Shown piece after piece: positions 35,805-44,652 of a DNA stretch of 64,000 nt. Location: contig CAMLKG010000008.1 of the NCBI GenBank assembly GCA_946480695.1, positions 62,001 to 126,000 of the forward strand, given 5' to 3'. This stretch comes from an uncultured Cellvibrio sp. (lineage in GTDB: Bacteria; Pseudomonadota; Gammaproteobacteria; Pseudomonadales; Cellvibrionaceae). Under the pieces are notes generated by a model that was not told the origin of the DNA, did no database searches, and worked only from the letters and a program-made list of their open reading frames with translations. Both the position numbers and the translations under genes were made by a program. How positions within the stretch are numbered: the first letter of the stretch is position 1; each line of letters starts with the position of its first letter.

Positions 35805-36497
35805 TCATTTCTGCCCGTAATAAGCATTTTTTCCGTGCTTGCGCAAATAATGTTTATCCACAATGCCTTGTTTTAACGGCGCGGTGTTTTGTTGCAAGGT
35901 TTTGGTCAGGTACGCCATGCGTGCAATTTCTTCCAGGATTACCGCATGATATACCGCATCGGCACCATTTTTGCCCCAGGTGAAAGGCGCGTGGCCGGCG
36001 ACAATGACCATAGGTACTTCTTTCGGGCTGCGATCTTTGAAGCAATCGGTAATTTGTACCCCGGTTTCTTCTTCGTAATCGCGTTCGATTTGCTCGTCTG
36101 TCATTACCGCCGTGCAGGGAATTTCACCGTAGGCGTAGTCCGCATGGGTAGTGCCATAGCAAGGAATAGCCTGCTGGGTTTGTGCCCAGGCAGTCGCGTA
36201 GGTGGAGTGTGTATGCGTAACACCGCCAATCGTTTCAAAGTGGCGATATAAATGCGTGTGGGTTTTGGTATCGGAAGAAGGACGCATTTTTCCTTCCACA
36301 ATGTTATTTTCCAAATCGACAATTACGATGTCGTCTGCTGTCATGACCTCATAAGCCACGCCGCTCGGTTTAATCGCAATAACGCCTTTGCTACGATCAA
36401 TTTGCGATACATTGCCCCAGGTATATACCACCAGGTTGCGGCGTTGCAATTCCATATTGGCTTCGTAGACTTCGCGTTTTAATTCGCTATAACTCAT
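35805..36497 (-). CDS. araD: L-ribulose-5-phosphate 4-epimerase
   Basis: 230 residues, as usual for AraD. Class II aldolase fold with YTWGNVSQIDR, KPSGVAYE, the zinc-binding THTHSTYATAWAQ histidines, and the third histidine in IVAGHAPFTWG. It turns L-ribulose 5-phosphate into D-xylulose 5-phosphate for the pentose phosphate pathway. The start overlaps the araB stop by four bases, so translation is coupled. araB-araD-araA is a different gene order from E. coli araBAD. Confidence 0.97.
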   Translation of the reverse strand: MSYSELKREVYEANMELQRRNLVVYTWGNVSQIDRSKGVIAIKPSGVAYEVMTADDIVIVDLENNIVEGKMRPSSDTKTHTHLYRHFETIGGVTHTHSTYATAWAQTQQAIPCYGTTHADYAYGEIPCTAVMTDEQIERDYEEETGVQITDCFKDRSPKEVPMVIVAGHAPFTWGKNGADAVYHAVILEEIARMAYLTKTLQQNTAPLKQGIVDKHYLRKHGKNAYYGQK

Positions 36498-38164
36498 GAA
36501 CGCGCACCTCCATCAACAAAGTTACCCAACGCGCGATATTGTTGATAACGCTTGTCGTAAATCGCGGTCACTTGCGCATTGGGTGTGTAGGTTTTGCATA
36601 CGCTGGAAGCCATAACTTTTTGCGCTTCGGCAACGCCGGGATAAACCCCGCCACATACCGCTGCGAAAATAGCGGCACCCAGGGCGCAGCTTTGCTCGCT
36701 TTCCAGGACTTCAATCGGACAATTCCACACATCAGCACAGGTTTGCATGACGAAATCGGATTTCTTGGAAATACCGCCAATCGCCACAACGGAATTAACC
36801 GCAATACCTTCTTCTTTAAAACGTTCGATAATGGCGCGCGCACCAAACGCTGTTGCCTCCACCAGCGCACGGAAAACATGCGGGGCTTCGCTGCCCATTT
36901 TTAATCCGGCAATGGCCATGGATAGGGTTTGGTCCGCATCCGGCGTGCGGCGACCATTTACCCAATCCAATGCGGTGATTGTGGCTTCAGCCACCGGCAA
37001 TGCACTTGCAGCCTCACTCAAGGCAACCAGGGTATTGTTTTCAATTTCTTCAATGAGCTTTTGTTTGGTGGCGTCATCTAACAACGAAGAACTGGCGAGC
37101 AGGTTTTGCACCGGCCAATTCACCAGGTTGCGGAACCACGCGTACAAATCGCCAAATGCAGATTGGCCCGCTTCCAAACCGACAAAGCCAGGCAGCACCG
37201 AACCATCAACCTGGCCGCAAATGCCACGAATGGATTTGTTGCCCACATCCGCGTAATTCGCCACGGTAATATCGCAGGTAGATGTGCCCATGATTTTGGT
37301 CAGCACACCGGGTTGCACTTTCGCGGCAACCGCTCCCATATGGCAATCGAAAGCACTGAAACCTACCGGCGTATTAACAGGCAGGCCGAGCTTGTCGGCC
37401 CATTTGGCAGTAAGGCCGCCGCATACCTGGTCCGAGGTAAATGTTTCAGCGGGCAAGCGATCGCGCAAGCCATTAAGCAATGGGTCAATACCCACAAAAA
37501 AATCATTCGGCGGATAACCGCCCCAGCTTTGGTGCCACATTAATTTGTGGCCGGTAGCACAGCGCCCCATACGCAATTTGCCCGGGTGCGTAGTGTCAGT
37601 GAGCACCGCGGACATCCAGTCGCAATGTTCCACCCACAGGTAAGCCGCCCGGGCGACGGACGCGTCTTCACGTAACACATGCAGGGCTTTGGCCCAAAAC
37701 CATTCGGAGGAATAAATTCCGCCTTCGTATTTCAAATAATTTTCTGCGGAATTATTTGCAGCAGCAGTAATTTCCTGCGCCTCCTTGATTGCGGTGTGGT
37801 CTTTCCACAGCACAAACATGGCATTGGGGTTTTCCGCAAATTCCGGTTTCAGCGCGAGCGCAACACCTTCGCTATCCACGGCAATCGGGGTAGAGCCGGT
37901 GGTATCGAAACTAAGGCCGACAACCTGTTGCGCCGCACCGGCCGGAACCAGCTTCCACAACCCCTGCACCACTTGCTCAAGGCTTTCCAGGTAATCCAGT
38001 GGATGTTGGCGGAACTGGTCTTTCGCGGGCACGCAATACAAGCCTTTTTTCCAACGCGGGTAATAGACCACGTTGCTCGCCACTTCCTGACCGGTAAGGG
38101 CATCCACTAACAAGGCCCTGACAGAATCAGAACCATAATCCAGCCCCAGGGCATAAGAGGTCAT
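36494..38164 (-). CDS. araB: L-ribulokinase
   Basis: 556 residues, close to the usual 560. FGGY kinase with YALGLDYGSDSVRALLVD at the N-terminus, SFDTTGSTPI, the FSAFDCHMGAV and IMGTSTCDI segments, and the C-terminal ATP-binding AIGGISKKSDFVMQ. It phosphorylates L-ribulose at C5. AAGGTGAG lies three bases before the ATG. First gene of the ara operon; its promoter carries the clearest FadR-type operator in the window. Confidence 0.97.
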   Translation of the reverse strand: MTSYALGLDYGSDSVRALLVDALTGQEVASNVVYYPRWKKGLYCVPAKDQFRQHPLDYLESLEQVVQGLWKLVPAGAAQQVVGLSFDTTGSTPIAVDSEGVALALKPEFAENPNAMFVLWKDHTAIKEAQEITAAANNSAENYLKYEGGIYSSEWFWAKALHVLREDASVARAAYLWVEHCDWMSAVLTDTTHPGKLRMGRCATGHKLMWHQSWGGYPPNDFFVGIDPLLNGLRDRLPAETFTSDQVCGGLTAKWADKLGLPVNTPVGFSAFDCHMGAVAAKVQPGVLTKIMGTSTCDITVANYADVGNKSIRGICGQVDGSVLPGFVGLEAGQSAFGDLYAWFRNLVNWPVQNLLASSSLLDDATKQKLIEEIENNTLVALSEAASALPVAEATITALDWVNGRRTPDADQTLSMAIAGLKMGSEAPHVFRALVEATAFGARAIIERFKEEGIAVNSVVAIGGISKKSDFVMQTCADVWNCPIEVLESEQSCALGAAIFAAVCGGVYPGVAEAQKVMASSVCKTYTPNAQVTAIYDKRYQQYRALGNFVDGGARS

Positions 38165-38226
38165 GAACTCACCTTCTATCTACATTAATATGCTTTGTAT
38201 TAATATTGACTCATCAGAGGATATTA

Positions 38227-38270
38227 ATATTGTATGACAATATATTCTCAGCAAGCCTATCCCGTGTCAA
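38227..38270 (-). promoter_or_regulatory. araBDA promoter and operator
   Basis: On the minus strand: consensus -35 TTGACA (38270-38265), 17 bases, weak -10 GAATAT (38247-38242), then ATATTGT-CAT-ACAATAT (38243-38227), a perfect 17-base palindrome containing the FadR-subfamily box TTGTnnnACAA. A direct repeat TATTAATATTG occurs at 38198-38208 and 38222-38232, the second copy overlapping the palindrome, so a further site nearer the gene is possible. Confidence 0.7.
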
Positions 38271-38312
38271 TCAATTTGGAGTGACAGGAAATGGCTTTAC
38301 GTTATTTCACGC

Positions 38313-39281
38313 TCATTTGGCGGCGCCCGCAGCCTTATTTGCGACTACCCCTTCGCTCGTCATGATGATGCGCTTGATTGTGCCATCCGGATTATAGAAA
38401 AGCTCATCAATACTCACCGAACGCCGATACTGGCCACCGTCCGGGCGCCCCGCACCGGTGTGATAAATAAAATAATGCCTGTTGTTGAATTCAATAATCG
38501 CCTGATGGTTAGTGGGGGTATTTCCCGCCACCTCATTCAGGATGCCCTGGTATTCCCAAGGGCCGGTAATACGTTTAGCCATTGCATAACCCAGCTTTTC
38601 CGGAAAACCCATCGCATAGGACAAATAATAGTTGTCCTTGTATTTGTGCACCCAGATTGCCTCGGTAAATTCCGGTAAACCTTTAATAGCCTGGATGGGT
38701 CCATCCAGTTCAACCATGTTGGGCTTGAGTTTGGCGTAGCGCGGCTTGGTATTACCCCAAAAGAGATAAGCCTGGCCGTCGTCATCGATAAATACCGATG
38801 GGTCAATATCATCCCAATCATTGGGCGTATCGGTGGTCATGTCGTTGGTAATCAGTGCCTTGCCAAGCGCATCCTTAAACGGGCCGAGCGGACTATCGCC
38901 CACCGCCACACCTATCGCAAAACCGGGCCTGGTGTCGTTGTGGCGCGCCGTGATATACCAATAGAACTTGCCATCCTTCTCAATAACCTGGCTCGCCCAG
39001 GCATCCCCCTTGGCCCATTTGAAGTCTTTGACCTTAAGCAAAGGGCCGTGCGCCTCCCAGTTCACCATGTCATCGGAAGACCAGACCAGCCAGTCGTGCA
39101 TCTCAAAAAATTTGGTATTGTCCTTGGCCTCATCGTGACCGGCATATAGGTATACCTTTCCCTTATGAACCAGCGCAGCCGGGTCAGCGGTAAAAACATC
39201 GGGAAATATCGGGTTAGCTGCCTGGGTCGCACCGACAGCAACAGCCCAAACAAGTATTAGGGATCTAACCAGGAAACGCAT
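38313..39281 (-). CDS. abf43A: Secreted GH43 arabinofuranosidase, Abf43A-like
   Basis: 322 residues with a signal peptide (MRFLVRSLILVWAVAVGATQA) and one GH43 propeller. Catalytic residues: Asp33 (FTADPA), Asp160 (WDDIDPSVF) and Glu207 (GLPEFTEAIW). They differ by exactly eight positions from Asp41, Asp168 and Glu215 that I remember for C. japonicus Abf43A, the arabinan-specific alpha-1,2-arabinofuranosidase, so the same debranching role is likely. That numbering is from memory. GAGAGG lies five bases before the ATG. The gene sits upstream of araB on the same strand but each has its own operator region. Confidence 0.88.
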   Translation of the reverse strand: MRFLVRSLILVWAVAVGATQAANPIFPDVFTADPAALVHKGKVYLYAGHDEAKDNTKFFEMHDWLVWSSDDMVNWEAHGPLLKVKDFKWAKGDAWASQVIEKDGKFYWYITARHNDTRPGFAIGVAVGDSPLGPFKDALGKALITNDMTTDTPNDWDDIDPSVFIDDDGQAYLFWGNTKPRYAKLKPNMVELDGPIQAIKGLPEFTEAIWVHKYKDNYYLSYAMGFPEKLGYAMAKRITGPWEYQGILNEVAGNTPTNHQAIIEFNNRHYFIYHTGAGRPDGGQYRRSVSIDELFYNPDGTIKRIIMTSEGVVANKAAGAAK

Positions 39282-39356
39282 CTGTACCTCTCTTAATTCC
39301 TGGCCCCGCCAGGAGCAAACCTTATGTACCGACAGGAATGTCGGGGTTGATTTATA

Positions 39357-39373
39357 TTGATATTATAATACAA
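39357..39373 (-). promoter_or_regulatory. Operator-like site with -10 box, Abf43A-like gene
   Basis: On the minus strand TTGTATTATAATATCAA: the half-site TTGTATTA and outer TTG/CAA surround a consensus TATAAT (39367-39362). No convincing -35 is seen. The site lies 76 bases upstream of the start. Confidence 0.5.
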
Positions 39374-39453
39374 TTAAATCAAGCTAAGCAGTGAAAAGTT
39401 TACGGTCAGGCCTGTAACAACAGGCAAATATTCGTAAAAGCACTATTGGGTCA

Positions 39454-39490
39454 TTGCCCGAGCCCCGCACAAACCTATATTGTATGACTT
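39454..39490 (+). promoter_or_regulatory. Promoter and operator half-site, dehydratase gene
   Basis: TTGCCC (39454-39459), 16 bases, TATATT (39476-39481), overlapped by TTGTATGACTT (39480-39490), which keeps the left half of the araB operator exactly. It should drive the plus-strand dehydratase-SDR-importer series starting at 39524. Confidence 0.5.
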
Positions 39491-39523
39491 TAATAATAAT
39501 GGCCAATCCAGATGTAGCCAGTC

Positions 39524-41275
39524 ATGAGCCGCGATAATAAGACAAAGTATCCAACCAAATCCCTGCGCAGTGCCGAATGGTTCGGCAGCCAGGACAAAAA
39601 CGGCTTCATGTACCGGAGTTGGATGAAGAACCAGGGCATTCCCGAGCACCACTTCCAGGGCAAACCCGTTATCGGTATCTGCAATACCTGGTCGGAACTT
39701 ACCCCCTGCAACAGCCATTTCCGTGAACTGGCCGAAAGTGTCAGGCGCGGCATCCTGGAAGCTGGCGGTGTACCGGTTGAATTTCCGGTATTTTCCAATG
39801 GCGAATCCAACCTTCGCCCTACCGCCATGCTGACCCGCAACCTCGCGGCGATGGATGTGGAGGAGTCCATTCGCGGTAATCCGATTGACGGCGTTGTGCT
39901 GCTAGCGGGTTGCGACAAAACCACCCCCGCGCTGGTCATGGGTGCCGCCAGTTGTGACCTGCCCACCATTGTTGTCACCGGCGGCCCCATGTTGAATGGC
40001 AAGCATAAGGGAAAGGATGTCGGCTCCGGCACCCTGGTGTGGCGCATGAGCGAGGACTACAAAGCCGGCCGGATCTCCCTGCAGGAGTTTATGGACGCAG
40101 AGGCGGATATGTCCCGCTCCGTCGGCACCTGCAATACCATGGGCACCGCGAGCACCATGGCTTGTATGGTTGAATCGCTCGGTTTATCACTACCGCAGAA
40201 TGCGGCGATTCCCGCCGTGGATGCGCGCCGCAAAACCCTTGCCTATGCCTCCGGTATGCGCATCGTCGCCATGGTGAATGAAGACTTGCGCATGTCCCGC
40301 TTGCTTACGCGCGCGAGCATCATTAATGCCATTCGCACCATCGCAGCGATTGGCGGTTCCACCAATGCGGTTATCCATTTGAAAGCCATAGCCGCGCGCC
40401 TGGAAATTCCATTAACGTTGGACGACTGGCAAACCTACGGCCAACAAATTCCGACGTTGGTAAACCTGCAACCTTCCGGCGAATTTTTAATGGAAGATTT
40501 TTATTATGCCGGAGGCTTGCCCGCCGTATTAAAACGCTTGGGCGAGACAGGTTTATTAAATAAAGAATGCTTAACCGCAAATGGAAAAACGCTGTGGGAA
40601 AATAATTCGCAAGCGCCCTGTTACAACGATGAAGTGATCCGCACCCTGGATAACCCCCTCTGCGCCGGCGGCGGCATTTGCATCCTGCGCGGCAACCTTG
40701 CCCCGCGCGGGGCAGTGTTAAAACCAAGCGCCGCCTCACCGCACTTAATGAAGCATCGCGGTCGCGCCATTGTGTTTGAAAGCTTTGACCATTACAAAGA
40801 ACGCATTATGGACGACTCATTGGATGTGGATGCCAGCAACGTCCTGGTATTAAAAAATTGCGGTCCCAAGGGTTACCCCGGAATGCCCGAGGTGGGTAAC
40901 ATGGGGTTGCCGCCGAAATTGTTAAAACAGGGCGTTACCGATATGGTACGCATTTCCGATGCGCGCATGAGCGGCACCGCCTTCGGCACAGTGGTACTGC
41001 ATGTCGCACCGGAGGCGGAGGAACTGGGCCCGCTCGCGGCTGTGCAGGATGGCGACTGGATTTGCCTGGACACAGAGGCCGGTTTGCTGGAACTCGAAGT
41101 AAGTGCGGAAGAAATAAGGTTGCGGCTTGACCACCTGCGCGCGCGCAAAGTGCCGAAAAAAACCGGTGGTTATTTGCAGCTCTATATTGAACATGTCATG
41201 CAAGCTGATGAAGGTTGCGATTTTGATTTCCTGGTGGGTTGTCGCGGTGCGGCTGTTCCCGGCCACTCACATTGA
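39524..41275 (+). CDS. IlvD/Edd-family sugar-acid dehydratase, probably L-arabonate dehydratase
   Basis: 583 residues. IlvD/Edd family with the Fe-S cysteines in GICNTWSELTPCN, LLAGCDKTTPA and RSVGTCNTMGTAST, plus the C-terminal RISDARMSGT. Length and the opening SAEWFGSQDKNGFMYRSW match sugar-acid dehydratases rather than dihydroxyacid dehydratase (IlvD) or phosphogluconate dehydratase. In the non-phosphorylating pathway such an enzyme turns L-arabonate into 2-keto-3-deoxy-L-arabonate. Context and operator support L-arabonate; xylonate, galactonate or fuconate cannot be excluded. The SDR gene begins 11 bases after the stop, so both are co-transcribed with the importer. Confidence 0.88.
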   Translation: MSRDNKTKYPTKSLRSAEWFGSQDKNGFMYRSWMKNQGIPEHHFQGKPVIGICNTWSELTPCNSHFRELAESVRRGILEAGGVPVEFPVFSNGESNLRPTAMLTRNLAAMDVEESIRGNPIDGVVLLAGCDKTTPALVMGAASCDLPTIVVTGGPMLNGKHKGKDVGSGTLVWRMSEDYKAGRISLQEFMDAEADMSRSVGTCNTMGTASTMACMVESLGLSLPQNAAIPAVDARRKTLAYASGMRIVAMVNEDLRMSRLLTRASIINAIRTIAAIGGSTNAVIHLKAIAARLEIPLTLDDWQTYGQQIPTLVNLQPSGEFLMEDFYYAGGLPAVLKRLGETGLLNKECLTANGKTLWENNSQAPCYNDEVIRTLDNPLCAGGGICILRGNLAPRGAVLKPSAASPHLMKHRGRAIVFESFDHYKERIMDDSLDVDASNVLVLKNCGPKGYPGMPEVGNMGLPPKLLKQGVTDMVRISDARMSGTAFGTVVLHVAPEAEELGPLAAVQDGDWICLDTEAGLLELEVSAEEIRLRLDHLRARKVPKKTGGYLQLYIEHVMQADEGCDFDFLVGCRGAAVPGHSH

Positions 41276-41286
41276 CGGAAAGCAAA

Positions 41287-42054
41287 ATGACGCTCACCAA
41301 CCAATACCCAAGCTTGGAAAATAAAATTGTATTGATTACCGGCGGCGCATCCGGCATCGGCGCCAACCTGGTGGAAGCCTTTTGCTACCAGGGCGCGCAG
41401 GTCTGTTTTATAGATATTCGCGATGAGGATGCACATAGGCTGGTGGACCAATTAAGCCAGGGGGCTGCCACCGCGCCGCGTTATTACCGGTGCAATTTAT
41501 TAAATATTCCCAAGTTGCAAGCCACTATCAAACAGATTTACAACGACCTCGGCCCGATCAATGTATTGGTCAACAACGCGGCCAACGATACTCGCCACGA
41601 TTTTCGCAAAGTTACCGTGGATTATTGGAACGAACGCCTCGCGGTAAACCTGCGCCATCTTTTTTTTGCGGCGCAGGCAGTGTATGAACATATGCTTGAA
41701 TTGGGTGGAGGCTCCATCATTAACCTGGGCTCCATGAGTTGGTACGCCACCCAGGGCGGTATGCCCGGTTACACCAGTTCCAAAGCGGCCATTGAAGGTA
41801 TGACACGCGGGCTGGCGCGCGATATGGGCGGCGATAATATCCGCGTCAACACCCTGGTGCCCGGCTGGGTAATGACTGATCGCCAGGTGGCGATGCTGAC
41901 GAAAGAAAAATCAGCAAAGAATATTTTGGAAAACCAGTGCTTGAAAAAATCCGTAATGCCGGAAGACATTAGCGCTATGGCGTTATTCCTGGCGTCGGAT
42001 GACAGCCGTTTATGCACCGCGCAACATTTTATTGTTGATGGCGGGTGGGTATAA
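41287..42054 (+). CDS. SDR-family dehydrogenase, possible L-arabinose 1-dehydrogenase
   Basis: 255 residues, classical short-chain dehydrogenase. Cofactor motif TGGASGIG (about 17-24), acidic residue after the second strand (IDIRDED, favouring NAD), VNNAAND, and the catalytic Ser/Tyr/Lys in SMSW...YTSSK. Beside a sugar-acid dehydratase and a sugar importer, oxidation of the imported sugar at C1 is the simplest role. No lactonase or keto-deoxy-arabonate dehydratase gene is nearby, so the pathway is not complete here. Start at 41287; the frame extends upstream into the dehydratase gene without a ribosome site. Confidence 0.87.
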   Translation: MTLTNQYPSLENKIVLITGGASGIGANLVEAFCYQGAQVCFIDIRDEDAHRLVDQLSQGAATAPRYYRCNLLNIPKLQATIKQIYNDLGPINVLVNNAANDTRHDFRKVTVDYWNERLAVNLRHLFFAAQAVYEHMLELGGGSIINLGSMSWYATQGGMPGYTSSKAAIEGMTRGLARDMGGDNIRVNTLVPGWVMTDRQVAMLTKEKSAKNILENQCLKKSVMPEDISAMALFLASDDSRLCTAQHFIVDGGWV

Positions 42055-42117
42055 AAGATTCGATTAACAATGAATTAAACACTTTTAAAAATAATTTTTC
42101 CTACGCGAGGAACGACC

Positions 42118-43062
42118 ATGAAAAGTTTATTTAAAACCCTGACACTCGCTGCTGCTATCGGCATCAGCGCTACCGCAAATGCGATTACCGTTGGTTTTGC
42201 ACAAGTCGGCTCCGAATCCGGATGGCGCACCAGTTTTTCCGAATCGGTAAAAGCGGAAGCGGAAAAGCGCGGTATTACATTGAAATTTTCCGACGCGCAA
42301 CAAAAACAGGAAAACCAGATTAAAGCGGTACGCAGTTTTATCGCGCAACGGGTGGATGCCATTTTAATTGCACCAGTCGTTGAGACCGGGTGGCAACCGG
42401 TATTAATGGAAGCGAAACGCGCACGCATTCCTGTCATTATCCTGGATCGCAACGTCTCTGTAACTGACCACTCCCTATACCTCACCCGCATCGCGCCGGA
42501 TTTTGAAGTGGAAGGCCAACGCGCAGCCAACTGGCTTACCGAAAAAACCCAGGGTAAATGCAATATTCTGGAGCTGCAAGGCACTGTGGGTTCCAGCGCG
42601 GCATTGGGCCGCATGAAAGGCTTTAATGAAACCATTGCAAAATTTCCCGAAACCAAAATTGTGCGCAGCCAAACCGCAGAATTTACGCGTGCGAAAGGTA
42701 AGGAAGTGATGGAAACCATGCTGAAAGCCGAAAACGGCGGCAAAGGTATTTGTGCAATTTGGGCCCATAACGACGAGATGGCGTTGGGCGCAATCCAGGC
42801 GGTAAAAGAAGCAGGTTTGCAACCGGGTAAGGATATTTTTATCGTTTCGGTTGATGCCGTGGATGACGCGCTGAAAGCAATTGTTGCCGGCGAGATTAAC
42901 GTATCCGTTGAACTGAGCCCGCACCTCGGCGGTCCGGCGTTTGATGTGATTAACGAACACCGCGCGGGTAAAAAGGAATTCGATAAATGGATCCGCATGG
43001 GCGGCGCTGTTTATACCGCCGAGAACGCCGCCGCTGAATTAACCCAGCGTGGTGTTAAATAA
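42118..43062 (+). CDS. ytfQ: Periplasmic furanose-binding protein of an ABC importer
   Basis: 314 residues. Signal peptide ending TANA, then a type I periplasmic binding fold that follows E. coli YtfQ closely: VGFAQVGSESGWR, DAQQKQENQIKAVRSF, APVVETGW, ELQGTVGSSAA, IVRSQTAEFTRAKGKEVME and WAHNDEMALGAIQAVKEAGL. YtfQ binds galactofuranose. L-arabinofuranose is the same ring without the terminal CH2OH, and the locus releases arabinofuranose, so I infer arabinofuranose as the ligand here. GAGGAACGACC precedes the ATG. A hairpin follows before ytfR. Confidence 0.93.
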   Translation: MKSLFKTLTLAAAIGISATANAITVGFAQVGSESGWRTSFSESVKAEAEKRGITLKFSDAQQKQENQIKAVRSFIAQRVDAILIAPVVETGWQPVLMEAKRARIPVIILDRNVSVTDHSLYLTRIAPDFEVEGQRAANWLTEKTQGKCNILELQGTVGSSAALGRMKGFNETIAKFPETKIVRSQTAEFTRAKGKEVMETMLKAENGGKGICAIWAHNDEMALGAIQAVKEAGLQPGKDIFIVSVDAVDDALKAIVAGEINVSVELSPHLGGPAFDVINEHRAGKKEFDKWIRMGGAVYTAENAAAELTQRGVK

Positions 43063-43082
43063 TTTCCGATTCAACCTTGTGC

Positions 43083-43116
43083 CCGGCAGGGCCTTTATGA
43101 AAAAAGCCCCTGCTGG
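43083..43116. promoter_or_regulatory. Intergenic hairpin between ytfQ and ytfR
   Basis: CCgGCAGGG and CCCTGCtGG pair around a loop of about 15 bases. Such stems after a binding-protein gene usually protect its mRNA and lower expression of the following ATPase and permease genes. Confidence 0.5.
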
Positions 43117-43154
43117 AAAACGCGCTATGAAGTTCCCAACAGAATTAATCAACT

Positions 43155-44651
43155 ATGACCAGCACCCCCGTATTACAACTCAAGGGAATCCATAAAATAT
43201 TCCCCAGCGTTCACGCCCTGAAAGGCGTGGACTTCACCTTGCGTGCCGGCGAAATCCATGCGTTGCTCGGCGAAAATGGTGCCGGGAAATCCACGCTCAT
43301 TAAAGTAATGACCGGCGTCTATCAACGCGACGGCGGCGATATTTTATTGGAAGGCCATCCGATATTCCCGAACAACACCGGCGATGCCCAGGCATTGGGC
43401 ATAAGCACTGTGTACCAGGAAGTGAACCTGTTGCCCAATCTCACCGTCGCACAGAATATTTACCTCGGCCGCGAGCCGCGTCGTTTCGGTTTGATCAACT
43501 GGGGCAAAGTGAATCGCGACGCACAGGCCTTATTAAAAGGTTATGACCTGGATATCGACGTAACCCAACCGCTCTCCAGCTACTCTATCGCCGTACAACA
43601 ATTGATTGCCATTGCGCGCGGTGTGGATATGTCAGCCAAGGTATTAATCCTCGACGAACCCACCGCAAGCCTTGACGCCGATGAAGTGCAATCGCTGTTC
43701 CGCATTATGCGTGATTTAAAAGCGCGGGGTATCGGCATTGTCTTTGTAACGCATTTTCTCGACCAGGTTTACGCGGTTTCTGATCGCATTACGGTATTGC
43801 GCAGTGCGCAATTGGTCGGGGAATTTGAAACGGCTAATTTGCCGCGCGCGGAATTAATCGGCCATATGCTGGGAAAAGAATTGGTGGCATTAGGCGAGCA
43901 CAAACCACCCATCAATCCGGAATGCGGCGAGGCATTATTAAATGCGCAAGGCATTGGTCGCACTGCCACCTTATCGCCCACCGACATCCAGGTATGTAAG
44001 GGCGAAGTTGTTGGCCTCGCCGGTTTGCTCGGTTCCGGCCGCACCGAATTATGCCGGCTGGTATTCGGTATCGATAAGAAACACTGCGGTTCAATCAACT
44101 TTAATGGCAAGGTTGTTAATTTCAACTCACCACGCGATGCAATTGCCGCTGGCATGGGGTTGTGCCCGGAAGACCGCAAACACGACGGCATCCTCGGCCA
44201 GCTTTCCATTCGCGAAAATATGATCCTTGCCCGCCAGGTTAAACAGGGTTGGTGGAAATTTATATCGCGCAAAGAGCAGGAAGAAATCGCCAATCACTAT
44301 GTAAAAGAACTAAGCATTGCCACCTCGGATATTGAAAAACCGATTGAGCAATTAAGTGGCGGCAACCAGCAAAAGGTTATCCTCGCCCGCTGGCTTGCAG
44401 CGAATCCATCGCTGTTAATCCTGGATGAGCCCACGCGCGGTATTGATATAGGCGCCCATGCAGAAATCATTCGCTTGATTCGCAAATTATGCGATCAGGG
44501 GCTGGCGTTGGTTGTAGCCTCATCGGAACTGGAAGAGCTGGTGGCATTCAGCAGTCGCATCCTGGTCTTACGCGATCGCCAAAAAGTGGCGGAACTGGAA
44601 GGCAGTGATATTAATCCGCAACGCATTATGCAAGCGATTGCGGCGAATTAA
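43155..44651 (+). CDS. ytfR: ABC importer ATPase, two ATP-binding domains
   Basis: 498 residues with two nucleotide-binding halves of the sugar CUT2 type. First half: GENGAGKSTL (Walker A), SSYSIAVQQLIAIARG (degenerate signature) and LILDEPTASLD (Walker B). Second half: altered Walker A GLLGSGRTEL, LSGGNQQKVILARWL (full signature) and LLILDEPTRGID. This asymmetry is normal for the family. It energises import through YtfT and YjfF. The next gene starts one base after its stop. Confidence 0.94.
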   Translation: MTSTPVLQLKGIHKIFPSVHALKGVDFTLRAGEIHALLGENGAGKSTLIKVMTGVYQRDGGDILLEGHPIFPNNTGDAQALGISTVYQEVNLLPNLTVAQNIYLGREPRRFGLINWGKVNRDAQALLKGYDLDIDVTQPLSSYSIAVQQLIAIARGVDMSAKVLILDEPTASLDADEVQSLFRIMRDLKARGIGIVFVTHFLDQVYAVSDRITVLRSAQLVGEFETANLPRAELIGHMLGKELVALGEHKPPINPECGEALLNAQGIGRTATLSPTDIQVCKGEVVGLAGLLGSGRTELCRLVFGIDKKHCGSINFNGKVVNFNSPRDAIAAGMGLCPEDRKHDGILGQLSIRENMILARQVKQGWWKFISRKEQEEIANHYVKELSIATSDIEKPIEQLSGGNQQKVILARWLAANPSLLILDEPTRGIDIGAHAEIIRLIRKLCDQGLALVVASSELEELVAFSSRILVLRDRQKVAELEGSDINPQRIMQAIAAN

Positions 44652-44652
44652 C

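Noticed and set aside
39443..40047. Minus-strand frames opposite the dehydratase gene
   Set aside because: They are out-of-frame shadows of a well-supported IlvD/Edd coding sequence, with no ribosome site or recognisable domain.
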